A stretch of 64,000 nucleotides of DNA from an uncultured Pelagibacteraceae bacterium. Its GTDB lineage: Bacteria > Pseudomonadota > Alphaproteobacteria > Pelagibacterales > Pelagibacteraceae. Below the pieces are notes generated by a model. It worked only from the letters and a program-made list of their open reading frames with translations. It was not told the origin of the DNA and did no database searches. The stretch lies in the NCBI GenBank assembly GCA_902604785.1, contig CACLAC010000001.1, forward strand, positions 62,001 through 126,000, given 5' to 3'. Position 1 is the first letter of the stretch. The number at the start of each line of letters is the position of its first letter. Of the stretch, positions 30,959 through 40,507 are shown piece after piece. A program made the translations under genes and the position numbers.

Positions 30959-32158
30959 CTAGTTTAACTTATTTATTACTCTATTTACTAATTCCTTTGC
31001 AATTAATGACTTGCTCATTTTTTTTAGAGTTTCTCTTGTATTGTTTTTATAAAAAATTGAAACCTCATTATCTTCAGAATAAAATCCTATTGAACTATCA
31101 GATACATCGTTTGCTACAATCCAATCGCAATTTTTTTCTTCTAATTTTTTTAAAGAATTTTCTACTAAATCATTAGTTTCAGCTGCAAATCCAATAGTTA
31201 GTTTAGGCCTTAATGAATTGTGCTTAGAAATATTGGAAAGAATATCTATATTTTTTGTTAAATTTAAGTTTAAGTTTCCTTTTTTTTTTATTTTTTCATT
31301 TTCATAATTTTTAACTTTATAATCAGAAACTGCTGCTGAGAATATTGCAACATCAGCAGGTAAATTATTTATAGTTTCATTGTACATTTCTTCAGCTGTA
31401 CTAACTTTAATAAAATTTACACCAGTTACAGGTTCCAAATTGGTTTGGCCAGAAATTAGAGTTGTCTCAAAACCATTATCCCTAAATGATTTAGCAATTT
31501 CGTATCCTTGTTTTCCACTTGACTTGTTAGTAATAAATCTTACAGGATCTATATATTCGTGCGTTGGACCAGCAGTTACCAATGCTTTATATTTTTTATT
31601 TTTTTCTTTGTTTCTGAAATATGATACAATTTCTTTTATAATTTCATTTGGTTCTGTCATTTTTCCTTTTCCAAATTCACCACAAGCCATATCTCCTATT
31701 TCAGGACCAATTATTTTGTAACCGTAATTTTTTAATATATTAATATTTTCTTTAGTTGATGGGTGTTCCCACATTCTTACATTCATTGCAGGCACTAGAT
31801 AAACTTCCTTATTTGATGCTAATACTACAGTAGAAGCAAGATCATCAGCTGACCCAGAGCTTAATTTAGAAATAGTATTTGCAGTTGCTGGCGCAACTAA
31901 AATTAAATCAGCCCATCTTGATAGAGAAATATGATCCATTTCTGATTGATTTTCAGCACCAAACATATCTTCATAAACTTTTTCTTGAGAAAGAGACGAT
32001 ATTGATAGTGGAGTTACAAATTCCTTAGCATTCTTTGTTAATATCGTTTTTACCTGCGAGTTATTTTTTTTTAGACCTCTAATTATTTCTAAGCACTTGT
32101 AAGCCGATATACCCCCACATATAATCAATAGAATTTTCTTATTTAATAAATTTTTCAT
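30959..32158 (-). CDS. coaBC: Bifunctional phosphopantothenoylcysteine decarboxylase/synthase
   Basis: Two steps of coenzyme A synthesis on one chain of 399 residues. The N-terminal flavin-dependent CoaC domain (about 1-190) has GGISAYK, PAMNVRMWEHP and the cysteine segment MACGEFGKGKM; the CoaB domain (about 195-399) starts with VTAGPTHEYIDPVRFITN and has the NxSSGK-type motif. It lies four bases upstream of dut. Confidence 0.96.
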   Translation of the reverse strand: MKNLLNKKILLIICGGISAYKCLEIIRGLKKNNSQVKTILTKNAKEFVTPLSISSLSQEKVYEDMFGAENQSEMDHISLSRWADLILVAPATANTISKLSSGSADDLASTVVLASNKEVYLVPAMNVRMWEHPSTKENINILKNYGYKIIGPEIGDMACGEFGKGKMTEPNEIIKEIVSYFRNKEKNKKYKALVTAGPTHEYIDPVRFITNKSSGKQGYEIAKSFRDNGFETTLISGQTNLEPVTGVNFIKVSTAEEMYNETINNLPADVAIFSAAVSDYKVKNYENEKIKKKGNLNLNLTKNIDILSNISKHNSLRPKLTIGFAAETNDLVENSLKKLEEKNCDWIVANDVSDSSIGFYSEDNEVSIFYKNNTRETLKKMSKSLIAKELVNRVINKLN

Positions 32159-32166
32159 CGTGAGAA

Positions 32167-33735
32167 TTAAAATACTAATAAACCTGCAATTACAAGCAAT
32201 AATAAACCAATTATTGTTTGATTTCTAAATGTAATCATTTCTGATTTTTTAATATTTAGTTCATTATAGGAATTTGAATTTTGAGGTATTTGACCACTAG
32301 CTAAAAAAGTTAAAGCTTGATTAGCTTTATCCATTACTTCAGGTAAATTTGGAAGTTTTTTTAATGCTTCAACAGATTCTCTTAAAGTTTCATTAATTGT
32401 ATTAATAGGATCTTTGCTTTCATTTAACCATTTTTCTAATACAGGTTTTGAAGTTTCCCAAATATTAGTTTCAGGATTTAATTTTCTAGAAACGCCTTCA
32501 ACAACAACCATAGTTTTTTGTAACATAAGTAATTGAGGTTGAGTTTGCATGTTAAATTTTTCTGTAACATTGAAAAGTTGTTTAAGTAGTTTTCCTCCCG
32601 AAATATCTTTAACTGATTGACCAAAAATTGGCTCTCCTATAGATCTTAATGCTTGAGCTAAATCATTAACTGGAACTTCTTTTGGAACTAAGCCCGCAGA
32701 TAGATGAACTTCTGCCACTTTCTTATAATCTCTTTTAATAAATCCATATAAGATTTCAGCTAAAAATCTTTGGCTTAATTTATCCAATCTACCCATAATT
32801 CCAAAATCTATAGGTATAATTTTACCATCATTATCTATGAAGATATTACCTTGATGCATATCTGCATGGAAAAATCCATCTCTAACAGCATGTCTTAAAA
32901 AATGTTGAATAATATCCGAAGCTATTTTTTTTGTATCAATATTTTTTTTTAACAATTCTTCGCTTTCTCTTATAGAAATTCCATCAATCCAATCAAGTGT
33001 CATGACATTTTCACTAGTAAAATTCCAATAAATTTTTGGAACACTAAATCCAATATCATTTTTTGTATTTTCTGCATATTCATTTGCAGCCGCTGCTTCA
33101 AATCTTAGATCCATTTCATGATTAGTAATTTCCTTTAGTAAAAATACTACTTCAACTAATTTTAATCTTTTAGTCTTTTTAATAGCCGACTCAATAATAA
33201 AAGCTAGAAGCATAAGAGCATCAATCTCATCATTAAAAATTTTTTTAATATTTGGTCTTAAAATTTTTACGGCTACATTTTTTATAATTCCATTATCATT
33301 TATTTGAGCTTTGTGTACTTGAGCTATTGAAGCTGCAGCTATCGGTTCACTCAAATTAATAATTGAGTTATATGTTTCATTTCCTAAATCTTTTTTAATC
33401 ATTTCTTTTGCTTCAGATAATGAAAAAGGAGGAAGTTTATCTTGAAGAGTTTCTAGTTCCTTGGATAATTTTTCTCCAATTATATCGGGTCTAGTGGCTA
33501 AAAATTGTCCAAGTTTAATAAAGGTAGTACCCATTGATTGCATAGAATCAGAAAGTTTTTTTTCTTCATTTTCAATTTGATTTTTTCCATAATTTTTTGA
33601 AAAAGAAAATCCAACTATTTTAAATAAAATTTTAATTAAGAATGGAAGTTCATTAAATTTTTTTACTATTTTCAAAGCATCAGATTTTGCAACTTTTCTA
33701 CATAATTTAAATAATATAAATAATCTTTTAATCAT
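32167..33735 (-). CDS. ubiB: Ubiquinone biosynthesis ATPase/kinase-like UbiB
   Basis: An atypical kinase-fold membrane protein (ABC1/ADCK family) supporting ubiquinone synthesis. 522 residues. The KxGQ motif is in FIKLGQFLATRPD, with the Ala-rich loop AAASIAQVHKA, VAVKILRP, HADMHQGNIF and IDFGIMG following. The C-terminus ends in a hydrophobic anchor (IIGLLLLVIAGLLVF). Coupled to ubiE by a TAATG overlap. Confidence 0.96.
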   Translation of the reverse strand: MIKRLFILFKLCRKVAKSDALKIVKKFNELPFLIKILFKIVGFSFSKNYGKNQIENEEKKLSDSMQSMGTTFIKLGQFLATRPDIIGEKLSKELETLQDKLPPFSLSEAKEMIKKDLGNETYNSIINLSEPIAAASIAQVHKAQINDNGIIKNVAVKILRPNIKKIFNDEIDALMLLAFIIESAIKKTKRLKLVEVVFLLKEITNHEMDLRFEAAAANEYAENTKNDIGFSVPKIYWNFTSENVMTLDWIDGISIRESEELLKKNIDTKKIASDIIQHFLRHAVRDGFFHADMHQGNIFIDNDGKIIPIDFGIMGRLDKLSQRFLAEILYGFIKRDYKKVAEVHLSAGLVPKEVPVNDLAQALRSIGEPIFGQSVKDISGGKLLKQLFNVTEKFNMQTQPQLLMLQKTMVVVEGVSRKLNPETNIWETSKPVLEKWLNESKDPINTINETLRESVEALKKLPNLPEVMDKANQALTFLASGQIPQNSNSYNELNIKKSEMITFRNQTIIGLLLLVIAGLLVF

Positions 33736-34439
33736 TATATTTTCCAGCCTGAATGAATAGCAACTATTCCTCCAGACAAATTTCTATAATTGCAATTTTG
33801 AAAATTATTTTTTTTCATTAATTCAATTAGTTCATCTTGATTTACAAACTCACTAATACTTTTAGTAAGATATTCATATGGTTCTTTTTTTCCAACAATA
33901 GCTTTCCCGACATAGGGTATCACTTTCGAATATTGTTTATAAATAAATTCTAAATTTGAGTTTTGTATTTTAGAAAATTCCAAACATAGATATCTACCAC
34001 CTGGCTTCAAAACTCTATACGCTTCAGATAAAGATTTATTTAAACTTTTGGTATTTCTTAATCCAAAACTAATTGTGTAATAATCACATGAATTTTCTTC
34101 TAATGACAATTTTTCAGCTGGATTAATAATCCATTTAATATTTTTATAATTTTTAAGCTTAATTTTAGCTTTTTTAATCATACTTTTATTTGGATCTATG
34201 CAAAATATTTTATTGTCTTTATTTGTAAATTCTAAAAATAATTTAGCTATATCTCCTGTACCACATGCCACATCAGCAAGTATCTTATTAGAAGAAGGAT
34301 TCATCCAGGTTAAAAGATTTCTTTTCCAAATTCTATGAACTCCAAAAGACATAAAATCATTCATAAGATCATATTTATCGTTGACCTTATTGAATACATT
34401 TTCTACTAGCCCTTCTTTATTTTGAAGATATTGTTGCAT
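33735..34439 (-). CDS. ubiE: Ubiquinone C-methyltransferase UbiE
   Basis: A SAM-dependent C-methylation in ubiquinone (and menaquinone) synthesis. 234 residues; the family signatures YDLMNDFMSFGVHRIWK, ADVACGTGDIA (SAM motif I), YYTISFGLRN and RVLKPGGRYLCLEFSK are present. It heads the leftward ubiE-ubiB-coaBC-dut run and is divergent from mutM, an arrangement typical of alphaproteobacteria near dnaA. Confidence 0.96.
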   Translation of the reverse strand: MQQYLQNKEGLVENVFNKVNDKYDLMNDFMSFGVHRIWKRNLLTWMNPSSNKILADVACGTGDIAKLFLEFTNKDNKIFCIDPNKSMIKKAKIKLKNYKNIKWIINPAEKLSLEENSCDYYTISFGLRNTKSLNKSLSEAYRVLKPGGRYLCLEFSKIQNSNLEFIYKQYSKVIPYVGKAIVGKKEPYEYLTKSISEFVNQDELIELMKKNNFQNCNYRNLSGGIVAIHSGWKI

Positions 34440-34461
34440 AAAAATAATTATTTAAGATTAA

Positions 34462-34467
34462 TATAGT
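34462..34467 (+). promoter_or_regulatory. -10-like TATAGT directly before mutM
   Basis: TATAGT ends five bases before the mutM ATG (34473), leaving no room for a Shine-Dalgarno. It suggests a leaderless mutM message if used. Confidence 0.3.
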
Positions 34468-34472
34468 ATTAA

Positions 34473-35336
34473 ATGCCAGAATTGCCAGAAGTAGAAATAG
34501 TTAGACAATCTTTAAAAAAAAAAGTTAAAGATATGATTATTCAAAAAGTACTAGTAAAAAATAGAAATTTAAGGTTTAAGCTTGATTCTAAATTTGAGAG
34601 ACATTTATATAAAAAAAAAATTAAAAAAATTGATAGATTTTCAAAATATTTAATCATTATATTTGATAATAATTCCGGTTTTATAATACATCTAGGTATG
34701 TCGGGTACAATTCATCTTTGTGATATTAATAAAAAAAATTTTTTTACAAATACAAGTTTTTATCATTCACCAGTTTTGCCAAAGAAACATAATCATATTG
34801 AAATTCATTTTAAAAAAATTAAATTTATTTATAATGATCCAAGAAGATTTGGATATTTTTCAATTTTTAATAATAAAATTGATTTAAAAAAAAAATTTAA
34901 TAATTTTGGACCTGAACCTTTTTCTAAATCATTTAACCTTAATTATGTAATTAATTATTTTAAAAAAAAAGAAAAAAACATTAAAAATTTTTTATTAGAT
35001 CAAAAGTTTATTTCAGGGATAGGAAATATATACGCAAGTGAAATTTTATTTATTTCAAAAATTAATCCCTTTAGAAAGGCAAAAAACATAACAAAAGATG
35101 AGTGCAAAAAAATAATCTTAAATTCAAAAATTGTTTTAAAAAAAGCTATACTAAAAGGAGGATCAAGTATACGGAACTTTCAAAATATAAATGGGGAAAT
35201 AGGAAATTTTCAAAAAAATTTTAAAGTTTATCAAAGAGAAAACTTAAAGTGTGTTAAGGTTAAATGTAAGGGATTTATTCAAAAAAAATTTATATCAAAT
35301 AGATCTAGTTTCTTTTGCAATTATTGCCAAAAATAA
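34473..35336 (+). CDS. mutM: Formamidopyrimidine-DNA glycosylase
   Basis: Excises 8-oxoguanine and formamidopyrimidines. 287 residues; begins MPELPEVE, with catalytic Pro2 and Glu3. GIGNIYASEILF is the helix-two-turn-helix, and the C-terminal zinc finger has two cysteine pairs (CVKVKC, then CNYC at the end). It precedes rpsT and dnaA as in related genomes. Confidence 0.96.
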   Translation: MPELPEVEIVRQSLKKKVKDMIIQKVLVKNRNLRFKLDSKFERHLYKKKIKKIDRFSKYLIIIFDNNSGFIIHLGMSGTIHLCDINKKNFFTNTSFYHSPVLPKKHNHIEIHFKKIKFIYNDPRRFGYFSIFNNKIDLKKKFNNFGPEPFSKSFNLNYVINYFKKKEKNIKNFLLDQKFISGIGNIYASEILFISKINPFRKAKNITKDECKKIILNSKIVLKKAILKGGSSIRNFQNINGEIGNFQKNFKVYQRENLKCVKVKCKGFIQKKFISNRSSFFCNYCQK

Positions 35337-35386
35337 AAAATTATTCTATTGACCAGTATAAATTCTCAATATATACAATCGCGTTT

Positions 35387-35647
35387 ATGGCAAACACAAA
35401 ATCAGCAATCAAACGAGTTAGAAGAATTTCAAGACAAACTAAAGTGAATAAATCTAGGAAAAGTAAATTTAGATTATCACTAAAAAAAATGAATGGACTT
35501 ATAGACAAGAAAGATAAAAAGGGAGCTCTAGACTACTTGCCAAGTTTAAATTCTGATTTGATGAAAATAGCCAAAACTGGAGTAATTAAAAAACAAAATG
35601 CTTCTAAAAAAGTTTCACGAATAACTAGAAAAATTAATTCTCTTTAA
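35387..35647 (+). CDS. rpsT: 30S ribosomal protein S20
   Basis: A primary 16S rRNA-binding protein. 86 residues starting MANTKSAIKRVRRISRQ, rich in lysine and arginine. The frame opens inside mutM at 35315, but the ATG at 35387 gives the family N-terminus. A 50-base spacer after mutM leaves room for its own promoter, though none is clear. Confidence 0.95.
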   Translation: MANTKSAIKRVRRISRQTKVNKSRKSKFRLSLKKMNGLIDKKDKKGALDYLPSLNSDLMKIAKTGVIKKQNASKKVSRITRKINSL

Positions 35648-35942
35648 ACAACTCTAAGTAGTTAATAATAAAAAATATTTTAATAAAAATTCAACCAAAG
35701 AAATTACAACTTTAAAGACTAATAAAAATTTTTTAAAAACAACATCTAATTTATTTTTTTTTAAAAACACTACATGTAGAAAATTATTTTATATAGTAAA
35801 TATTTTTTTACCAATTTTTTCTACTTAGAATTTAAATTAGGATTCAATTAAAAATTTATACAATTATAAATTTAATTTATTTTAATTTTTATACATAAAC
35901 TTATTGCAATAAATAACTATAAGTTTTAATTGGAATTTCCTC
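35648..35942. other. Longest non-coding stretch, upstream of dnaA; possible origin or dnaA control region
   Basis: 295 bases of extreme A+T without a gene. It holds the 10-base palindrome CTACATGTAG (35770-35779) and two weak DnaA-box-like sites, TTATACAAT (35856-35864) and TTATACATA (35889-35897), the latter one base off TTATNCACA. No ordered box cluster is present. In alphaproteobacteria the origin is often elsewhere, so an oriC call is speculative; control of dnaA is equally possible. Confidence 0.25.
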
Positions 35943-37364
35943 ATGAAAAATAATTTACAAAACTCTAATGTATCAATTGAAAAAAAAATTGATTGGAAAT
36001 TAGTGCAATCCACCATGAAAGAAAAACTTGGACAAGATATTTTTGAAAGTTGGTTAAAAAAAATTGAATTAATCGAAGAGTTTAGTAATTATGTTTTAAT
36101 ATCTGTTCCAACAAGATTTATAAGAGACTGGATAACATCCAGGTATTTAGATCAAATATTAAAAATCATTAAAGAGTATAAAAAAAATATTATAAGAATA
36201 GAATTTGTAATAGAAGATAACAATAGCAAACAAAGTAAAAATTATGAAAATGAAATGGATCAAAGTAATGAAAATTCTACTATAAAAAATGTATCTTTTA
36301 TTAAAGACTCTTTTCTTCAATACAACAGAATTGATCCAAACAAAAATTTTGATAATTTTATAACTGGTAATAGTAACAAATTAGCTTATGAAGCTTCAAA
36401 GAAAGTTTCACAAGACATTTCACATTACAATCCTCTTTATTTATATGGAGGAGTAGGTATGGGAAAAACACATTTATTGAATTCTATAGGTTTAAGCTTA
36501 AAGGAAAAAAGTAAAGTAATGTTTATTTCAGCTGAAAGATTCATGTATCAATTTGTTAAATCAATTAAATCAAATGAAATGGTTAAATTTAAGGAATATT
36601 TTAGAAATACTGATATTTTAATAATCGATGATATTCAATTTATGAATGGCAAAGAAGCTATGCAGGAAGAATTTTTTCATACATTTAATGCCTTGATTGA
36701 AAAAGGTTCTCAGATAATAGTATCTGCTGATAGACCTCCAAATAAATTAACTAGGATACAGGAAAGAATTAAATCTAGATTTTCTGGTGGTTTAGTTGTT
36801 GATATTCAAAGTCCTGATTATGAATTAAGATATAAAATTATTAAATCCAAAACAGATCAACTTAAATTATTTTATTCAAATCAAGTAAATATAAATGAAG
36901 AAATACAAGAGTTCATTAGCAACGAAATAAGAACAAGTATTAGGGAATTAGTTGGAGCACTGAATAGAATTGTATCATTTTCAAGAATTTATAATAAAGT
37001 TCCAAGCATATCTGAAGTCAGAGTTATATTAAAAGATTTGCTAAATTTATCAGAAAACAAGGTTACGATTGACGCTATACAAACAATTGTATGTAAATTT
37101 TTTAAAATTAGTAAGAACGAAATGCTTTCACCAAGACGCTCAAGATATCTTGTTAGACCTAGGCAAACAGCGATTTATCTATCAAAGATGCTAACATCCA
37201 AATCATTACCAGAAATAGGTAGGGCTTTTTCAAATAGAGATCACACTACCGTTATACACTCAGTTAAGACAATCGATAAGATAAGAAAAGAAGATAATGA
37301 GTTAAATATTAATATTGGAATATTAAAAAACAAGATTTTATATAATCAAGAAAATGAAATTTAG
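35943..37364 (+). CDS. dnaA: Chromosomal replication initiator DnaA
   Basis: The AAA+ protein that binds DnaA boxes and opens the origin. 473 residues: domain I (about 15-80, WLKKIELIEEF), a short Asn/Ser-rich linker, the ATPase domain with Walker A GGVGMGKTHLL and Walker B LIIDDIQF, and the C-terminal DNA-binding domain with the signature SNRDHTTVIHSVKTI. It overlaps dnaN by 11 bases. Confidence 0.97.
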   Translation: MKNNLQNSNVSIEKKIDWKLVQSTMKEKLGQDIFESWLKKIELIEEFSNYVLISVPTRFIRDWITSRYLDQILKIIKEYKKNIIRIEFVIEDNNSKQSKNYENEMDQSNENSTIKNVSFIKDSFLQYNRIDPNKNFDNFITGNSNKLAYEASKKVSQDISHYNPLYLYGGVGMGKTHLLNSIGLSLKEKSKVMFISAERFMYQFVKSIKSNEMVKFKEYFRNTDILIIDDIQFMNGKEAMQEEFFHTFNALIEKGSQIIVSADRPPNKLTRIQERIKSRFSGGLVVDIQSPDYELRYKIIKSKTDQLKLFYSNQVNINEEIQEFISNEIRTSIRELVGALNRIVSFSRIYNKVPSISEVRVILKDLLNLSENKVTIDAIQTIVCKFFKISKNEMLSPRRSRYLVRPRQTAIYLSKMLTSKSLPEIGRAFSNRDHTTVIHSVKTIDKIRKEDNELNINIGILKNKILYNQENEI

Positions 37365-38466
37365 CATAAACCAGCAGGATCTTCAAAAATCTTTGAGTTA
37401 CTGTCAGGGAGTTATTGAGAAAAGAAGTACACTTCCAATTCTTTCAAATGTTTTATTAGATGTTGGAAATGGAAAGTTAACAATTACTGCGACAGATTTA
37501 GATATTATTTTTATTCACCAAATATCAAATATTGAAATATTTGAAGAAGGAAAGACGACAACCTCTTCATCAATAATGTATGATATTGTAAGAAAGTTTT
37601 CTTCAGGAAAAAAAATTAATTTTTCTAATACAAGTGAAAATAAATTACAGTTAGAGTCTGAAAAGTCTATTTTTAACTTGAACTGCATAAATGCATCAGA
37701 ATTCCCTTTGACAGATGAGAATTTTAACCAAAATGAATTTGTAATTAAATCTAAAGAATTATTAAAATTACTAAATAAATGTAAATTTTCAATATCAAAT
37801 GATGAAACAAGACATTATTTAAGTGGAATATTTTTTCATCAAACGGAAATAGAAGATAAAATTTTTTTAACAGCTGCAGCTACAGATAGTCACAGAATGT
37901 CAATTTCAAAAATTAGATTAAAAAATAAAATTGAATTTGATCCAGTTATTCTTCCTAAAAAAACAATATTTCAACTATGTACTATTCTAGAAGATTATGA
38001 TGGTGATATAAAAATTTCAAATATTAAATCAAAAATAAAATTTGAGATAAATGAAAGTATATTAATATCAAAATTAATTGATGGAAAATTTCCTAATTAT
38101 CTTCAAGTTATACCAAAAGAGAATCAAAAAAAATTAGAAATAGATTTAAAATCATTTTTAAATTCAGTTGATAGAGTTGCATCTGTTTCTCTTGATAAAA
38201 AAGATGGAGTAAAGTTTAATCTTTCACAAGACACACTTAACTTATCTGTAAACAATACAAATAGTGGAGATGGAAAAGAGAGTTTAAATGTAAAATTTGA
38301 TCATGAATTAGACATTAGTTTTAATTCTAGATATTTAATTGACGTAGCCTCACAAATGGATGGAGAAAAAATTGAAATTTATTTAAAAGATTCTGGATTG
38401 CCCGCTTTAATAAAAGATCCCTCAGATTTTGATAGTATTTATGTAGTTATGCCAATGAAAGGCTAG
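37354..38466 (+). CDS. dnaN: DNA polymerase III sliding clamp (beta subunit)
   Basis: The ring-shaped processivity clamp. 370 residues, three-domain length; KRSTLPILSNVLLD near the N-terminus, TDSHRMSISKIRL in the middle and YVVMPMKG at the C-terminus are typical. Translation is probably coupled to dnaA. recF is not downstream; the convergent plsC shares the stop tetramer CTAG. Confidence 0.96.
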   Translation: MKFSINQQDLQKSLSYCQGVIEKRSTLPILSNVLLDVGNGKLTITATDLDIIFIHQISNIEIFEEGKTTTSSSIMYDIVRKFSSGKKINFSNTSENKLQLESEKSIFNLNCINASEFPLTDENFNQNEFVIKSKELLKLLNKCKFSISNDETRHYLSGIFFHQTEIEDKIFLTAAATDSHRMSISKIRLKNKIEFDPVILPKKTIFQLCTILEDYDGDIKISNIKSKIKFEINESILISKLIDGKFPNYLQVIPKENQKKLEIDLKSFLNSVDRVASVSLDKKDGVKFNLSQDTLNLSVNNTNSGDGKESLNVKFDHELDISFNSRYLIDVASQMDGEKIEIYLKDSGLPALIKDPSDFDSIYVVMPMKG

Positions 38467-39173
38467 TCGATTAAATCTAACTCATCATATATTTTTTTTT
38501 CAATTGTAGAAATAAAAACATTGGAATCTAATCCTGGATTAATAGGATTTAAAATTGAAATAGTAATAGATTTTTTTGGTATTAAAATATTTTTTTTTTG
38601 CCACACACGACCTGAATTAATTGCTATAGGCTGACATTTTATACCTAATTCTTTATAAATTCTACCAACCCCCTTTTTAAATGATGTTCTATCATCTGGA
38701 AGAACTCTTGTTGCTTGAGGAAAAATTAAAATTGGTCTTTTTGAATTTTGAATTGAGTATTTTATTTTTTCAATAAATCCTAAATTATCTTTAGTAATTT
38801 TGTTTCTATTTATTGATATAGATCCAATTTTTTTTAAATACCAACCAAAAATAGGTATTTTTAGAAGTTCATTCTTTAGGATAAATATTGGAGAACTAAA
38901 AATCGTTTGCAAATAAAAAGTCTCAAACATTGATTGATGGGACGATGCAATAAAAAACTTTTCATTTTTTATAATATTTTCTTTTCCTTTAATAATAATT
39001 TTTGTTGAAAGAAATATTCTTAAACAAATTCCTGACCAAAAACCCATTATTTTACCACCAAATAGTACAATTTTAGATGGCATTAAAAGTGCTGGTAAAA
39101 ATAGCAATGAGATAGAAATAATTCCTAGAAAGAAAAAAAATAAAAATAAAAATTTTCTTATCATTTTAATCAA
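38463..39173 (-). CDS. plsC: 1-acyl-sn-glycerol-3-phosphate acyltransferase
   Basis: Acylates lysophosphatidate to phosphatidate. 236 residues with an N-terminal membrane segment (about 5-30). The acyltransferase motif is HQSMFE (the HX4E form replacing HX4D, as in many alphaproteobacterial homologues), and FPQATR stands where FPEGTR usually lies. Downstream of lysA by three bases. Substrate preference not readable. Confidence 0.88.
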   Translation of the reverse strand: MIKMIRKFLFLFFFFLGIISISLLFLPALLMPSKIVLFGGKIMGFWSGICLRIFLSTKIIIKGKENIIKNEKFFIASSHQSMFETFYLQTIFSSPIFILKNELLKIPIFGWYLKKIGSISINRNKITKDNLGFIEKIKYSIQNSKRPILIFPQATRVLPDDRTSFKKGVGRIYKELGIKCQPIAINSGRVWQKKNILIPKKSITISILNPINPGLDSNVFISTIEKKIYDELDLID

Positions 39174-39176
39174 AAG

Positions 39177-40391
39177 TTAAATAATATCTGATAACTTTTG
39201 TCTCTTTTTAGCAACAATAATTCTTGATCCTTTTATCAATATTTCAGCTGGTTTTGATCTAAGATTATAGTTTGAACTTAAAGAAAAACCGTAAGCCCCA
39301 ACATCACAAATAATTAATAAATCTTTTTCTTTTAATTTTTGAAATTTTTTAATTGATGAAAATTTATCAGTACTTTCACATATGGGTCCAACAAATTCAT
39401 AGGTTGTATTTGAAAATTTATTTGTTTTATTTATGGGAATAATTCTATGTTTTGCTCCATATAACGCAGGACGCATTAAATCATTCATTCCTGCATCTAA
39501 AATTATAAAATTTTTTGATTGATTTTTTTTTATATAAATTATTTTTGAAATTAAAATTCCAGTATTTGCTACAATTGATCTACCAGGTTCAAAAATTATT
39601 TTACTATTATATTTTCCTAAATGTTTAATTATGGATTTTTGATAGTTAGCATAATTAAATTTCTTATTATCATTTTTGTATGAAATTCCTATTCCACCGC
39701 CTAAATCAATAAAATCAAATTTAAAATCAACTTTTGAGATTATTCTATCTATAACTTTAAGCATTCTTTCATAAGGTTTATTTTTAAAAATTTGACTTCC
39801 AATATGAACACTTAAACACCTTAAATTAATATATTTTGATTTTTTTGTATAACTTACCAATTCAATAAAAGCTTTTTCATCTACTCCAAATTTATCTCCT
39901 TTTTTTCCAGTTGAAATTTTACTTAAAGTTTTTGCATCGGTATTTGGATTAAGTCTTATTCCAATATCTACAATTTTTTTTTTAGATTTTGCAATTTTTT
40001 CAATCTGTTTTACTTCACTCTTTGATTCAGAATTTATTAGTAGTATTTTTTTATCTATTGCATACTTTAGTTCTGTATAAGTTTTACCCACTCCAGAAAA
40101 TACAATTTTGTTTGGACTTATTCCAGCTTTGATTGCTTGCATTAATTCTCCTTTGGAAACAACATCGGCACCTAATCCAAATTTTTTTATTTCTCTGATT
40201 ATGTTTAGATTAGAGTTTGATTTAATAGCAAAACATATTAATGGACTTAATTTACTAAAATTTAATATAAAATTATTAATATTTTTTTTTAATTTTTCAT
40301 AAGAATAACAATAAAGAGGTGTATCAAATTTTTTTGCCAATTTTTTTGAATTTACTTTTTCTACAAAAAAATTATTATTAATATACTTCAT
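39177..40391 (-). CDS. lysA: Diaminopimelate decarboxylase
   Basis: PLP enzyme making lysine from meso-diaminopimelate. 404 residues of alanine-racemase-like fold type III: the PLP lysine is in CFAIKSNSNLNI, with HIGSQIF, the glycine-rich DLGGGIGI and FEPGRSIVANTG in order, and CESTDKF carrying the active-site cysteine. Its ATG overlaps the stop of the small lipoprotein gene, giving the run argH-lptM-like-lysA. Confidence 0.96.
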   Translation of the reverse strand: MKYINNNFFVEKVNSKKLAKKFDTPLYCYSYEKLKKNINNFILNFSKLSPLICFAIKSNSNLNIIREIKKFGLGADVVSKGELMQAIKAGISPNKIVFSGVGKTYTELKYAIDKKILLINSESKSEVKQIEKIAKSKKKIVDIGIRLNPNTDAKTLSKISTGKKGDKFGVDEKAFIELVSYTKKSKYINLRCLSVHIGSQIFKNKPYERMLKVIDRIISKVDFKFDFIDLGGGIGISYKNDNKKFNYANYQKSIIKHLGKYNSKIIFEPGRSIVANTGILISKIIYIKKNQSKNFIILDAGMNDLMRPALYGAKHRIIPINKTNKFSNTTYEFVGPICESTDKFSSIKKFQKLKEKDLLIICDVGAYGFSLSSNYNLRSKPAEILIKGSRIIVAKKRQKLSDII

Positions 40392-40507
40392 TACACTTTG
40401 TGTATAATGACTTTAATTTGATTGCTCTGATATTCTGGATCTCCTTTTCTTCCACAAGAGAATAAAATAATAAAACAAATCATTATTAAAACTATTTTTT
40501 TTATCAT
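40391..40507 (-). CDS. 38-residue LptM/YifL-like lipoprotein
   Basis: A tiny gene filling exactly the space between argH and lysA, joined to both by one-base stop/start overlaps (TAATG at each junction). The product is a hydrophobic signal (MIKKIVLIMICFIILFS), the lipobox cysteine at 18, then GRKGDPEYQSN and a short tail. The C-G-x-K-G-x-P core after the lipidated cysteine is that of LptM (YifL), a small lipoprotein that helps assemble the LPS translocon LptDE, and it commonly sits beside lysA. Function by homology of the short motif only. Confidence 0.8.
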   Translation of the reverse strand: MIKKIVLIMICFIILFSCGRKGDPEYQSNQIKVIIHKV

